Of a stretch of DNA of 64,000 nucleotides, positions 1 through 9,117 are shown piece after piece. Where the stretch lies: positions 62,001-126,000 of the forward strand of contig JAFAYQ010000062.1 of the NCBI GenBank assembly GCA_019240215.1. Direction: 5' to 3'. The stretch is from Actinomycetota bacterium (lineage in GTDB: Bacteria; Actinomycetota; Actinomycetes; Streptosporangiales; Streptosporangiaceae). The notes under the pieces were generated by a model that saw nothing but the letters and a program-made list of their open reading frames with translations, did no database searches and had not been told where the DNA came from. Each line of letters begins with the position of its first letter. The first letter of the stretch is position 1. A program made the translations under genes and the position numbers.

Positions 1-2046
1 GAACTCCTCCAGCGCCAGCGCTGCTTCCCGCCGCGTGCCCTCGAAGTCGCCGGGAATCGGCAGGGTCCAGGCCAGGGCCAGGTGGCAGGCGGCGTGCAGA
101 AACGGATCACCGATCCCGGCCAGCAGCGGGGCCAGCCGCTGGCGGGCGGCCAGCGCGGCCGCGTCGTCGCCGGTGTCGACCGCGGTCACCGCGGCCGCGA
201 AGGCCAGCTCGGCCTGGGCCTGCCGGTCCAGTTGGCCGGCGGCGGGCAGGACTTGCTCCACCCAGGACCTGGCCTCGCGTTCGAGGTCGCGCACCGACCA
301 GTACAGCCACAGGACCCGGAACAGGTGCGGCAACTGTCCCGGATCATCGGCCAGGTACCAGTGCACCGCGGTGGCCAGGTTCCCGGCTTCGGCGTCGAGC
401 TGGTCCAGCCATTCGGCCCGGCCGGTGCTGCGCAGCGGCCGGTCGGCCTGCTCGGCCAGCCCCTGGTAGTAGCGGGCGTGCCGCCGCCCGATCTGGGCGG
501 CGTCGGGCCGGGCGGCCAGCCGTTCGGCCACGAACTCGCGGACCGTCTCCAGCATCCGGGTCCGGGCGCCGGTCTGGGTGCTGGCGCGGTAGATCAGACT
601 GTGGCTGGCCAGTTCCTCGGACAGCTCAAGGGCCCGGTCCTCGTCGATCTGGGCGACGTCGGCGGCCGCCTGCATGGTCCAGCCGTCGGTGAACACCGCG
701 GTGACCTCCAGCAGCGACCGCTCCTGATCGGTCAGCAGGCCCACGCTCCACTCGACCGTGGCGCGCAGGGTCCGCTGCCGTTCGGGCAGGTCGACGGCGC
801 CGGTCCCGAGCGCGTCGAGCGACTGGGCGAGCCGGTCGAGCAGCACGGCCGGCTCCAGCAGCCGGGTGCGGGCGGCGGCCAGCTCGATACCGAGCGGCAG
901 GCCCTCAAGCCGCCGGCAGATCTCGGCCACCGCGGCCGCGTTGTCCTCGGTCAGCGCGAAGTCGGGGCGGACCGAGCGGGCCCGGTCCGCGAACAGCGCC
1001 ACCGCCGGCCAGGACCGCAGCTCGGCCAGCGGCACCGGGGCCGGGCCGGCCGGCACCGCCAGCGGCGGCACCGGGTACTCGCGTTCGGCCCGCAGCCGCA
1101 GCGCGGTGCGGCTGGTGGCCAGGATGGCCAGCCGCGGGCAGCGGGCGGGCAGCTCCGCGAGCTGACGGGCGACCTCGACCACCTGCTCGAGGTTGTCGAG
1201 GATGAGCAGCCAGGCGCCGTCGCCGAACGTCTCGGCCAGCGCCTCCAGCGGCGAGCGGGTCCCGGTCAGGTCGGCTCCGGCCGCCCGGCCGATGGCGGTC
1301 AGCACCAGGTCGGGGTCGGTGACGGTGTCGAGCGGGACGAACACGGTGCCGGCCGGGAACTGGCCCGGCAGCCGTTCGCCGACCGCGACCGCCAGCCGGG
1401 TCTTGCCGACCCCGCCCGGCCCGGTCAGGGTGACCAGCCGCACGCCGGGCTGTTCGAGCAGGGCGGTCACCTGGCCGATGTCGTGGTCGCGGCCGAGCAG
1501 CGAGGTCGGGTTGACCGGCAGCGGGTGCTGCGGACGGGCGACCGGCGGTGCGGGCGCCCCGGCCGGGGCCGGTGCGGTGAAGCGCTCGCTGAGCAGCACC
1601 GCCAGGTCGTTCTCGACCAGCTGCTCCAGTTCGGCGGCGTCGGCGAAGTGCTGGTAGGAGAGGCCGCCGCTGTCCCGGATGCGGGCCAGCAGGGCGGTGA
1701 GCCGGGGCTCGCGGTCCGGGGCCGGGGTCTTGACGTAGAGCAGCTGGGGCTGCCCGGCCGCCAGCCGGTACTCGTCCTCGAGGCCGGAGATCTCTTCGCC
1801 GGGGGCGACCCAGCCGTAGCTCTGCCAGTAGATCCCGATGAAGATCTGGCTCTGCCGCAGGTAGGAACGGTAGAGGTCGCGGGGCGGGTGCGGCCGGGCG
1901 CCGAGCTCGAACATCACCGGCACCAGCCGCAGCCGGGTCACCGCGTCCTTGACCGCCTGCCGTTCGGGAGCCAGCTCGGCCAGCGTCGAGCTGACGAACA
2001 CCCGGAGCCGTTGATCGGGCGTGTTGATGCCACCGGTCTCGCTCAC
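1..2046 (-). CDS. DUF4062 / NB-ARC-type ATPase, partial (C-terminus outside window)
   Basis: The frame is open from a GTG at 2046 to the left edge, 682 codons without a stop, so the C-terminus is missing. Residues about 12-110 match DUF4062 (RVFVSSTLAEL, then GIYWQSYGW), a domain found in front of signalling NTPases. A P-loop GPGGVGKT lies near residue 209 and a Walker B-like LLILDN near 279, followed by winged-helix and TPR-like sequence typical of AfsR/NB-ARC proteins. No DNA-binding domain is visible in the part present. It begins 9 bases after the MFS gene stop, so the two are probably one operon. A role as a regulatory or sensing STAND ATPase is inferred from family; the ligand is unknown. 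Confidence 0.8.
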   Translation of the reverse strand, partial: MSETGGINTPDQRLRVFVSSTLAELAPERQAVKDAVTRLRLVPVMFELGARPHPPRDLYRSYLRQSQIFIGIYWQSYGWVAPGEEISGLEDEYRLAAGQPQLLYVKTPAPDREPRLTALLARIRDSGGLSYQHFADAAELEQLVENDLAVLLSERFTAPAPAGAPAPPVARPQHPLPVNPTSLLGRDHDIGQVTALLEQPGVRLVTLTGPGGVGKTRLAVAVGERLPGQFPAGTVFVPLDTVTDPDLVLTAIGRAAGADLTGTRSPLEALAETFGDGAWLLILDNLEQVVEVARQLAELPARCPRLAILATSRTALRLRAEREYPVPPLAVPAGPAPVPLAELRSWPAVALFADRARSVRPDFALTEDNAAAVAEICRRLEGLPLGIELAAARTRLLEPAVLLDRLAQSLDALGTGAVDLPERQRTLRATVEWSVGLLTDQERSLLEVTAVFTDGWTMQAAADVAQIDEDRALELSEELASHSLIYRASTQTGARTRMLETVREFVAERLAARPDAAQIGRRHARYYQGLAEQADRPLRSTGRAEWLDQLDAEAGNLATAVHWYLADDPGQLPHLFRVLWLYWSVRDLEREARSWVEQVLPAAGQLDRQAQAELAFAAAVTAVDTGDDAAALAARQRLAPLLAGIGDPFLHAACHLALAWTLPIPGDFEGTRREAALALEEF

Positions 2047-2055
2047 GCGGCCAGG

Positions 2056-3273
2056 TTAACGGGCCGGGTTTGCGCCCTTTCGCGCGCGGCGGGCGGGCGG
2101 CCGCTCGCGGACGGCGGCCGGGACCGCGACCAGCACCAGGACCCCGGTCAGGGCGAACGCGGGCGGGTAGCCGGTGTGGGCGGCCAGCAGGCCGAAGACG
2201 GCCGGGCCGGCGCCGTAACCGGCGTCGTAAGCGAAGTTCCACAGCGCGCTGGCCCGGGCCTCCGGCAGCTTGTCGAGCAGCAGCGCGAAGCTCGCGCTCT
2301 CCATGACCCCGAACCCGGCCCCGAACAGGACCATGCTGGCGAAGACCAGTACCGGTGACGCCAGCCCGATCATCGCCGCCAGGCCCAGCGCGGCCGCGAT
2401 CAGGGCGGGGATGAGCAACCGAGCGTGCCCGTGCCGGTCGCCGAACCGGCCGGCCTGCCAGCGGCTGAGGGTGGCGACGATCGCCTGGACGAGCAGGGCG
2501 GCCGAGGCCAGGCTGTTGGTGATCCCGTGGGCGAGCGGCAGGAACGAGTCGAGCACCCCGGCCGCGATCGTGCAGGCGGCGAAGATCAGCGCCAGCCGCA
2601 GGGCCGGCCCTCGGGCCGGGCGGCCGGGCGTACCCGGCGTGCCGCTGGCGGCGGGGTCGCGGCCGGGCAGCCAGCGGATCACGGCCAGCGGCACCAGGCC
2701 GGTGATCGCGGCCAGCAGCGCCGCCGTGGTGACCAGGTGGTGCCCAGCCAGCCAGACCCCGGCCGGCAGGGCGGCCACGGCCGGCACCCCGGACACCAGC
2801 CCGAGCAGGCCGAGGCCCTCGCCGCGCCGGTCCGGCGGCAGCAGGCTGGCGGTGAGCGCGCCGGTGGCGACGCCGCACAGGCCGAAGCCGAGGCCGCGCA
2901 CGAAGCTGACGGCGAGCATGACCGCCTCCGGCTGCCGGGCCAGCAGGATCAGGGCGGGCAGGCCAAGCAGGACCGCCCCGGCCGCGATCATCGTCCGGTA
3001 GCCCAGCCAGCGGATCCCGGCGGCGGCGGCCGCCTCGGCGACCACGGTGCCGAGCAGCAGCGACCCGGTGGTCAGCCCGGCCCCGGAGCTGCCGATCCCG
3101 GCCGCCGCGGCCAGCATCGGCATCACCGACAGGAGCAGGAAGAAGCTGGTCAGCGACGTGAACTCGGCCACGAAGGCCAAGCCGAGAGGCAGGCTCAGCA
3201 GCCGGCCGCTGGTGGCGGGCCGGGCTGGTGCGACGGGTGCGGGGGCGGGTGGCGCCGGGGTGACAGTGCTCAT
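2056..3273 (-). CDS. MFS transporter
   Basis: The 405-residue product has about 12 hydrophobic segments and the usual major facilitator layout, with a central basic loop after segment 6 (about residues 195-215). The ATG at 3273 is preferred. A TTG seven codons further upstream would also be open, but the family N-terminus is short and Pro/Ala-rich as here. It is divergent from the MocR regulator (47-base gap), which may control it, and the DUF4062 ATPase gene follows 9 bases after its stop. Drug or metabolite efflux is likely from the fold alone; the substrate cannot be read from sequence. Confidence 0.85.
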   Translation of the reverse strand: MSTVTPAPPAPAPVAPARPATSGRLLSLPLGLAFVAEFTSLTSFFLLLSVMPMLAAAAGIGSSGAGLTTGSLLLGTVVAEAAAAAGIRWLGYRTMIAAGAVLLGLPALILLARQPEAVMLAVSFVRGLGFGLCGVATGALTASLLPPDRRGEGLGLLGLVSGVPAVAALPAGVWLAGHHLVTTAALLAAITGLVPLAVIRWLPGRDPAASGTPGTPGRPARGPALRLALIFAACTIAAGVLDSFLPLAHGITNSLASAALLVQAIVATLSRWQAGRFGDRHGHARLLIPALIAAALGLAAMIGLASPVLVFASMVLFGAGFGVMESASFALLLDKLPEARASALWNFAYDAGYGAGPAVFGLLAAHTGYPPAFALTGVLVLVAVPAAVRERPPARRARKGANPAR

Positions 3274-3274
3274 A

Positions 3275-3307
3275 ACCAGGACACTAGGAAGCAACCGGCA
3301 CCCTGGT
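3275..3307. promoter_or_regulatory. Inverted repeat in divergent MFS/MocR promoter
   Basis: Arms ACCAGG (3275-3280) and CCTGGT (3302-3307) flank the middle of the 47-base gap between the divergent MFS and MocR genes. MocR/PdxR proteins normally bind paired short repeats in such gaps, so this is a candidate operator. The arms are only 6 bp and could be chance. Confidence 0.3.
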
Positions 3308-3320
3308 AAGGTCCAATTCC

Positions 3321-4757
3321 ATGGCGATCGAGTGGTCCGGTTTGGGCCCGGAACTGCTCCTGCGGCTGGACCGGTCAGCCGGCCAGCCGCTGCGCGCCCA
3401 GCTGGAGACGAGCCTGCGCGAGGCGATCAGGGACGGGCGGCTGCGCGGCGGCGAGCGGCTGCCGTCCTCGCGGGAGCTGGCCCGCGGGCTGGGGGTGTCC
3501 CGCGGCATGGTGCAGGACTGCTACGGCCAGCTGCTGGCCGAGGGCTACCTGACCAGCCGGGGCGGATCGGCCACGCGGGTGGCGGACGTCCAGGAGCGGC
3601 CGGCCATGGCCGCTGCCCCCGCTGCCCCACCGGTGCGCCCGGTCGCGGAGCGCACAATGATCGCGGACTTCCAGCCGGGGGTGCCGGACCTGACGAGCTT
3701 CCCGCGGGCCGACTGGGCCCGGGCCGTCGGCCAGGCCTGCACCGAGATCCCCACCGCCGACCTCGGCTACGGCGACCCGCGCGGCAGCGCCGTGCTGCGC
3801 GACGTGCTGGCCGCCTACCTGCGGCGCATCCGGGCGGCCGACGCTCATCCGGCCCAGATGATCGTCACCACCGGCTTCGCCCAGGGCGTCAACCTGGTGC
3901 TGCGGGCGCTGATCCGGGAACGGGCGGTGTCCTGCGTGGCCATCGAGGATCCCGGCTACGGGCCGGCCGAGGACGACGAGACCGTGCGCGCGTTCCTGGC
4001 CATGGGCCTGCGGGTCGCCTACGTGCCCGTCGACGAGGAAGGCCTGGTGGTCAGCGCGCTGGCCGCCACCGGGGCCGAGGCCGTCGTGGTCACCCCGGCC
4101 CACCAGGCCCCGATGGGGATGGTGCTGTCGGCCGCCCGGCGCCACGCGCTGCTGGACTGGGCCCGCCAGACCGGCGGATACGTGATCGAGGACGACTACG
4201 ACTCGGAGTTCCGCTACGACTCCGAACCGGTCGGCACGCTGCAGGGCCTCGCCCCGGACCAGGTGTTCCTGCTCGGCACGGCCAGCAAGGCGCTGGCCCC
4301 GGCGATGCGCCTGGGCTGGATGCAGGCGCCGCCGGCGCTGGCCGCCGCGGTCGCGGCCGAGAAGGAGATGAACGACCGCGGCTCCAACACGGTCGACCAG
4401 CTCGCGCTGGCTCTCCTGCTCACCTCGGGCCGTTACGACCGGCACCTGCGCCGGATGCGGGGCGTCTACGCGGCCCGGCGGGCGGCGCTGGTGGCCGCGT
4501 TCGCCCGGCACTGCCCGGCGGTGCGGCTGACCGGGCTGGTGGCCGGCTTCCAGGCCGTCGCCCTGCTGCCGGCCGCGGCCGGCGAAGCGGCCGTGATCGC
4601 GGCCGCCCGCGACCGCCGGGTCGGGTTGTACGGCCTGGCCGAGTACCGCGGCCAGCCCGACCCGGCCGCCTGGGGCGCCCTGGTCATCGGCTTCGGCAAC
4701 GTCGCCGAGCGCGCCATCGACCCCGCCTTCGCCGCCGTCGCCGACCTGCTCCGATAA
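3321..4757 (+). CDS. MocR/PdxR-family regulator (GntR HTH fused to aminotransferase domain)
   Basis: The 478-residue length is normal for MocR proteins. Residues about 15-80 form a GntR winged helix (LPSSRELARGLGVSRGMV). Residues about 110-475 are a fold-type I aminotransferase domain containing the conserved aspartate segment IEDDYDSEF and the PLP-lysine motif GTASKALAPAMRLGW near residue 322. Such proteins bind PLP and act as regulators rather than transaminases. Divergent orientation to the MFS gene suggests that gene as a target, although many relatives control pdxST. No vitamin B6 gene is in this window. Confidence 0.9.
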   Translation: MAIEWSGLGPELLLRLDRSAGQPLRAQLETSLREAIRDGRLRGGERLPSSRELARGLGVSRGMVQDCYGQLLAEGYLTSRGGSATRVADVQERPAMAAAPAAPPVRPVAERTMIADFQPGVPDLTSFPRADWARAVGQACTEIPTADLGYGDPRGSAVLRDVLAAYLRRIRAADAHPAQMIVTTGFAQGVNLVLRALIRERAVSCVAIEDPGYGPAEDDETVRAFLAMGLRVAYVPVDEEGLVVSALAATGAEAVVVTPAHQAPMGMVLSAARRHALLDWARQTGGYVIEDDYDSEFRYDSEPVGTLQGLAPDQVFLLGTASKALAPAMRLGWMQAPPALAAAVAAEKEMNDRGSNTVDQLALALLLTSGRYDRHLRRMRGVYAARRAALVAAFARHCPAVRLTGLVAGFQAVALLPAAAGEAAVIAAARDRRVGLYGLAEYRGQPDPAAWGALVIGFGNVAERAIDPAFAAVADLLR

Positions 4758-4775
4758 GAGGGCCGGAAGGTTCGC

Positions 4776-5777
4776 TCACAGGCCCTGGAAGGCTTGCCGG
4801 GCCCCGTCGTGCAGTTCGAAGCCGATCCCGGGCACGTCGGGCAGCGGGACGTGGCCGTCGGTGACCGGCAGCGCGGCGGGCGGGCCGTGGAACGGGTGGA
4901 AGGCGAGCGGGTTGGCCTCGGCCCCGCCGAGCCCGAGCGCCGCCACCAGGTGCAGGCTGAACAGCTGGCCCCCGTGCGGCCAGAACGCGCGCCGGGGCCA
5001 GCCGCGAGCGGTCAGCGTGTCGATGATCCGCAGGTAACCGGGCAGACCGTAGCAGTGCACCGGGTCGAACAGCAGGATGTCGCGGTCCCGGCGCAGGCCC
5101 GCGTGCTGGGCGAGCAGGTCCGCTTCGGCCGCCGAGAACAGCGCCTCGCCGGCCGCGATCGGGTGCGGGTAACGGGCGGCGACGCGGCCGTGGGTGGCGA
5201 AATCGAGCGGGTCGCAGAGGTCTTCGAACCACCACAGCCCGAACGGAGCCAGCGCCTCGGCGGCGGCCTGGGCCTGGCCGGGGCCGTAGGCGTTCATCGC
5301 GTCAACGGCCAGGTGACCGGGTCCGGCCAGCGCCGCGGCGGCCGCCTCGATGCGGCGCCGATCCTCATCCAGCGGCTGAGCGCCGATTTTGATCTTGGCG
5401 TGGGTGAACCCGAGGTCGGTGAACTGCCGGATCTCCTGGGCCAGGGCGGCCAGGTCGCCGTCCGGGTACGGGTAGCCGCCGCTGGCGTAGACCGATACCG
5501 GGGCGCCGGTGGCCACCCGCCCGAGCCGGCCGGCCAGGAACTGGTGCAGCGGCAGCCGGGCGATCTTGGCGGCCGCGTCCCAGAGCGCCATGTCCAGGGC
5601 GCCGCTCTGGGCGTAGCGCCCGACCGAGGCGAACCCGTACCCGGTCACCGGCCGCCCGCCTCGGACCACGTCGGTGACCACCGCGACCAGGCTGGTGGTG
5701 AGCCCGCCGGACGGGATCCCCGGGTCGCGGTAGCGGGAGATGCCGATCGCCCGTTCCCGGATGTCGACGATGCGCAT
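4776..5777 (-). CDS. D-tartrate dehydratase-like enolase-superfamily protein, internally shortened
   Basis: The sequence follows D(-)-tartrate dehydratase along its whole length, from MRIVDIRE through LTTSLVAVVTDVVR to a C-terminal VPGIGFE. Barrel residues are present: the KIKIG lysines (128, 130), metal ligands D159, E185 (WFEDL) and E211 (AAGEALFS), and H268 (WPHGG). However, VTGYGFASVGRYAQ joins directly to GALDMALWDA at residues 54-60, where the family has about 54 more residues of the substrate-capping domain. The product is 333 residues against about 389 in the family. The deletion is in frame, so the gene stays open, but substrate binding is probably altered or lost. It is divergent from the oxidoreductase at 5871. 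Confidence 0.85.
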   Translation of the reverse strand: MRIVDIRERAIGISRYRDPGIPSGGLTTSLVAVVTDVVRGGRPVTGYGFASVGRYAQSGALDMALWDAAAKIARLPLHQFLAGRLGRVATGAPVSVYASGGYPYPDGDLAALAQEIRQFTDLGFTHAKIKIGAQPLDEDRRRIEAAAAALAGPGHLAVDAMNAYGPGQAQAAAEALAPFGLWWFEDLCDPLDFATHGRVAARYPHPIAAGEALFSAAEADLLAQHAGLRRDRDILLFDPVHCYGLPGYLRIIDTLTARGWPRRAFWPHGGQLFSLHLVAALGLGGAEANPLAFHPFHGPPAALPVTDGHVPLPDVPGIGFELHDGARQAFQGL

Positions 5778-5870
5778 GGGTCAATCCTGCCTGGCCTGGC
5801 GGCTGCGGCCGCTGACCTCGGGCTGAGCCCCATGGGGCAGACTGGGCGAGGCTCAACTGAGGAGATCGCG

Positions 5871-6800
5871 ATGCGAGCAGCTTTTGCCCGGGAGCTGGGC
5901 GGGATCGACCACTTGGAGCTGGGCGAGCTGCCCGACCCCACCGCCGGCCCGGGGCAGCTGCTGGTCCGGGTGCACGGGGCCGGGGTCGGGCCCTGGGACG
6001 TCGGGTTCCTGAGCGGCGGGTTCCCGGGGGTGGCGCTGCCGTTCGTGCCCGGCCAGGAGATCGCGGGCGTCGTCGAGGCGGCGGGTGACGAGACCGGGAT
6101 CCGGCCGGGCGAGCGGGTCTACGGGACCACGTTCCCGGCCGGGGGCGGGTTCGCCGAGCTGGCGGTGGCCTCGGCCGCGCGGGTGGCCCCGGTGCCCGGC
6201 CGGCTGAGCTTTCCCGAGGCGGCTGGCCTGGTGATCGGGGCCGGCACCGCCTACGAGGGCCTGGTCGACAAGGGGCAGCTGCAGGCCGGCCAGACCGTGC
6301 TGATCACCGCGGCCTCCGGCGGCACCGGCAGCGCCGCCGTCCAGATCGCGGTGGCGCTGGGAGCCCGGGTGCTCGGCGTGGCCGGCCCGGCCAGCCACGA
6401 CTACCTGCGCGGTCTGGGCGCCAGCGAGGTGTTCGACTACCACCAGCCCGGCTGGGCCGAACAGGTGCGGGCGGCGGTGCCGGGCGGGGCCGATCGGCTG
6501 TTCGACGCGGCCGGCGGCCCGACTCGCGACCAGGCCATCACCGCGGTCCGCGACGGCGGCCGGGTGATCTCGATCATCGTGTCCGGCCCCGAGCTGGTGC
6601 TGGACCGCGGCATCACCGGCGAGTCGTTCGCCGCCCGCGGTGGCCGCGAGCGGCTGGAAGCCATCACCCGGCTGGTCGAATCCGGCCAGCTGCGGCCGCG
6701 GGTGGCGGCGGTGCTGCCGCTGGACCAGGCCCGCGCGGCCCTGGCGCAGGTGGCCGGCGGTCACCCCGGCGGCAAGGTCGTGCTCCAGATCGGCCGGTAG
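5871..6800 (+). CDS. NADP-dependent quinone oxidoreductase-like MDR protein
   Basis: This is a zinc-free medium-chain dehydrogenase/reductase of the quinone oxidoreductase type, 309 residues. The N-terminal GroES-like part contains GAGVGPWDV and VPGQEIAGVV. A Rossmann motif near residues 145-165 reads ITAASGGTGSAAVQIA. The ATG at 5871 is chosen because TGAGGAG lies 8-12 bases upstream and homology starts at MRAAFARELGG, although the frame is open much further upstream. It ends in a hairpin shared with the convergent glycosidase gene. It probably reduces small quinones or enones; the substrate is not predictable. Confidence 0.88.
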   Translation: MRAAFARELGGIDHLELGELPDPTAGPGQLLVRVHGAGVGPWDVGFLSGGFPGVALPFVPGQEIAGVVEAAGDETGIRPGERVYGTTFPAGGGFAELAVASAARVAPVPGRLSFPEAAGLVIGAGTAYEGLVDKGQLQAGQTVLITAASGGTGSAAVQIAVALGARVLGVAGPASHDYLRGLGASEVFDYHQPGWAEQVRAAVPGGADRLFDAAGGPTRDQAITAVRDGGRVISIIVSGPELVLDRGITGESFAARGGRERLEAITRLVESGQLRPRVAAVLPLDQARAALAQVAGGHPGGKVVLQIGR

Positions 6801-6822
6801 CGACCCGCACCCGGCTACCGGC
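6793..6822. terminator. Bidirectional terminator hairpin
   Basis: GCCGGTAGC (6793-6801) and GCTACCGGC (6814-6822) form a perfect 9-bp stem with a 12-base loop. The arms contain the stop regions of the convergent oxidoreductase and glycosidase genes. There is no U-tract, as is common for actinobacterial terminators. Confidence 0.6.
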
Positions 6823-8719
6823 GCCGGACCGGGTTGACGCTGTCGCGAAACGTGTCGTAGGCGGCCCGGCGGTGGCCGTCGAAGGTGAGCAGGCCCATGG
6901 CGGAGATGCCGTTGAGATTGTGGTTGTAATGCATGCGCTGCTTGTAGTCGGCCAGCACCCAGTAGGTGTAGCCGGCCACGTAGCCGGGGCGGGCGGCCAC
7001 CTGCCGCCAGTGGCGGCGCAGCTTGTCGGCCTGCCACTCCTCGGTCCCGGTCTCTGAGCGGCGGCCGTGCCGTCCCAGGTCCGCGTAGCTGCCGTTCTCG
7101 GTGATGAGGATGGGTGAGCGCGGGTACTGGCGGTGGACGGTGTCGATGGTGCGGCCGAGGTCGTCGTCGCGGCCGTAGAAGTAGCCGAAGTATTCGTTGA
7201 AGCCGATGACGTCGGCCAGGTCGAAGGCGGGGTCCCAGCTGGTCGACGACGCCCAGGTGACCGGGCGCCGCTGCGGATCGATGCGGGCCGCGTCGCGCAG
7301 CTGCGCGATCCAGGTCCGGTAGGTGTCGCGGTCGCCGGTCGCGGACTCGTTCTGCAGCGACCAGAGCACCACGCAGGCGTGATTGACCTGGTTCCACACC
7401 ATGGCGGCGACCAGCGCGGCCGACAGGCCGTAGCGGGCCTGGAGCTGCTGCTGGCCGGCTTCGACCCAGAAGTTGTCGGTCTCGTCGCACACCAGCATCC
7501 CGCGTTCGTCGGCGGCCCGGTAGAAGTCCGGATGACGGGTGTAGCCGCAGTTGCGCAGGAAGTTGGCACCGAGGTCGGCGGCGACCTCCAGTAGCCGGTC
7601 GTAGTCCGCGCGGGTCATCGAGCGGCCGCGCTCGGGGGTCTCCTCGTGCCAGTTCAGGCCCTTGAGGAACACCGGTTCGCCGTTCAGGTACAGCCGGCTG
7701 CCGACCACCTCCATCGCCCGCATCCCGTACCGCGCGACCAGGCTGTCACCCGCGGCGCCGTCCGCTTCGAGCCGGGCCGTCAGCTGGTACAGCCGGGGAT
7801 CGGCCGGCGACCAGGGCGACGCGGCCGGGATCGGCAGCTCGGCCCGGACCACCCGGACCTCATCGGGCGCCAGGCTCAGCTCCTGGCCGACCGGGGCGCC
7901 GCCGGTGCCCGCACCCGGGTCGAGGATCAGCCGGCGGCGGACCGGCTCGGTCCCGTGGTTGAACACGACGGCGGCCGCCGCCAGCCGCCCGTCGCGGGCG
8001 CTGGTGACCAGCTTGCTCACGGTGACCGGGGCGGTGGCCTCGATGAAGACCGAGCGGGTGAGGCCGGCGTAGGGCCAGTAGTCGACCGGCTTGGGCGGCA
8101 GCTCGGTCGGGCCGCTGATCGCGTCGTCCTTGGTCAGCCCGGGGCCGTACCAGGGGCGGCGGTACACCCGGACCGCCAGCTGGTTCACTGCGCCGGGCCG
8201 GATCATCGGGGTGATGTCGACCGCGAACGGAGTGTGGCCGCCCTCGTGCTCACCGGCCAGCGTGCCGTCGACGTAGACCGAGGCGGCGTAGTTCACCCCG
8301 AGAAAGCACAGCTTGACGAACCGGCCGGACCAGGCGGCGGGCCCTTCGAACCCGGTCCGGTACCAGGCGTAGCCGTCCTGGAAGGCGGTGCCGCTCCCGT
8401 AGCCGCGGCCGTCGTAGGCGCCGAACCCGTCGGTGCCGTACAGGTCCCAGGGGAGCGGGACCTCGACCTCCGCCCAGCCGCTGTCGTCGAAGCCGGGCTG
8501 CATCCAGCCCTCAGCGGTACCGGCATCGCCGGGGTCGAACGCGAACCGCCAGCGCCCGTCCAGGTCCAGGTAGTCCCGCTCGGGCGGGACATCGGCCCGG
8601 ACGTCGAACGACGGAATCGGCTGCCCGTACTGGAACACCACCGGGACGCCATCCACCGTGCGGATAGCCGTACCGGCAGGCTCCCGCTCCCCCGCCGATA
8701 CTCGCCGCCATTGCGTCAT
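6815..8719 (-). CDS. Glycoside hydrolase family 2 (beta-glucuronidase/galactosidase-like)
   Basis: The 634-residue protein has the GH2 order: jelly-roll sugar-binding domain (about 45-220, ending in a YWPYAGLTRSVFIEA segment), immunoglobulin-like domain (about 220-325), then a TIM barrel. The acid/base glutamate is in SLQNES near residue 456 and the nucleophile is in ITENGS near residue 541, as in beta-glucuronidases. The LRNCGYTRHPDFYRAADERG segment is the conserved start of the barrel. No signal peptide is visible, so it is probably cytoplasmic and acts on imported oligosaccharides or glucuronides. Its ATG overlaps the stop of the small membrane-protein gene upstream (ATGA), so the two are translationally coupled. 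Confidence 0.9.
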   Translation of the reverse strand: MTQWRRVSAGEREPAGTAIRTVDGVPVVFQYGQPIPSFDVRADVPPERDYLDLDGRWRFAFDPGDAGTAEGWMQPGFDDSGWAEVEVPLPWDLYGTDGFGAYDGRGYGSGTAFQDGYAWYRTGFEGPAAWSGRFVKLCFLGVNYAASVYVDGTLAGEHEGGHTPFAVDITPMIRPGAVNQLAVRVYRRPWYGPGLTKDDAISGPTELPPKPVDYWPYAGLTRSVFIEATAPVTVSKLVTSARDGRLAAAAVVFNHGTEPVRRRLILDPGAGTGGAPVGQELSLAPDEVRVVRAELPIPAASPWSPADPRLYQLTARLEADGAAGDSLVARYGMRAMEVVGSRLYLNGEPVFLKGLNWHEETPERGRSMTRADYDRLLEVAADLGANFLRNCGYTRHPDFYRAADERGMLVCDETDNFWVEAGQQQLQARYGLSAALVAAMVWNQVNHACVVLWSLQNESATGDRDTYRTWIAQLRDAARIDPQRRPVTWASSTSWDPAFDLADVIGFNEYFGYFYGRDDDLGRTIDTVHRQYPRSPILITENGSYADLGRHGRRSETGTEEWQADKLRRHWRQVAARPGYVAGYTYWVLADYKQRMHYNHNLNGISAMGLLTFDGHRRAAYDTFRDSVNPVRRR

Positions 8720-9018
8720 ACCTGGCCATCTACCCGCCCTCGCCTCGCCTTACCGGTCCCCTGACGGCGCAGGCCACCCAGCAGCCAGCCGACCAGCCCC
8801 GCCGTCAGCACCATGATGCCGATGACGGCGACCGGGGCCGGGAAGCTCAGCAGCTCGGCCACCAGCTGAACCAGGACCGCGCCGACCGCGCCGACCAGGG
8901 CGGCCGCGGCCGCGCCGAACACCGCCCGCGGGGCCACCCGCTGCCCGCGCGCACCCCGGCGGGCCCGGCCGATCGGCCGGGCCGCCCCGGCCCGTGGCCT
9001 GAGGACGATGGTCGCCAC
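8716..9018 (-). CDS. Small membrane protein of unknown function
   Basis: The product is 100 residues, with a basic N-terminus (RARRGARGQR) and two hydrophobic helices at about 33-58 and 63-85, then a basic tail. The GTG start has an excellent ribosome site, GGGGGAGG, five bases upstream. The stop overlaps the glycosidase start as ATGA. I recognise no family. The coupling suggests co-expression with the glycosidase, but no functional link is evident. Confidence 0.6.
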   Translation of the reverse strand: MATIVLRPRAGAARPIGRARRGARGQRVAPRAVFGAAAAALVGAVGAVLVQLVAELLSFPAPVAVIGIMVLTAGLVGWLLGGLRRQGTGKARRGRVDGQV

Positions 9019-9089
9019 GGCCGCCTCCCCCCATGACCGGGCGGCCGGGCCACCTGCCCTGAGCGCCCGCCCCTGCTGGGACGGAGCGG

Positions 9090-9105
9090 TCAGAGGCAGC
9101 TCTGA
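9090..9105 (-). terminator. Short hairpin after gltX-like gene
   Basis: TCAGAG and CTCTGA form a perfect 6-bp stem around a GCAG loop, 13 bases beyond the stop at 9118. The position suits a terminator for the tRNA-synthetase gene, but the stem is short. Confidence 0.35.
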
Positions 9106-9117
9106 TACAGCGCTGAG

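Noticed and set aside
82-2358. Very long plus-strand open frame opposite the ATPase and MFS genes
   Set aside because: High-GC antisense shadow; it is Gly/Arg/Gln-rich and has no domain, while the minus strand shows clear DUF4062, P-loop and MFS motifs.
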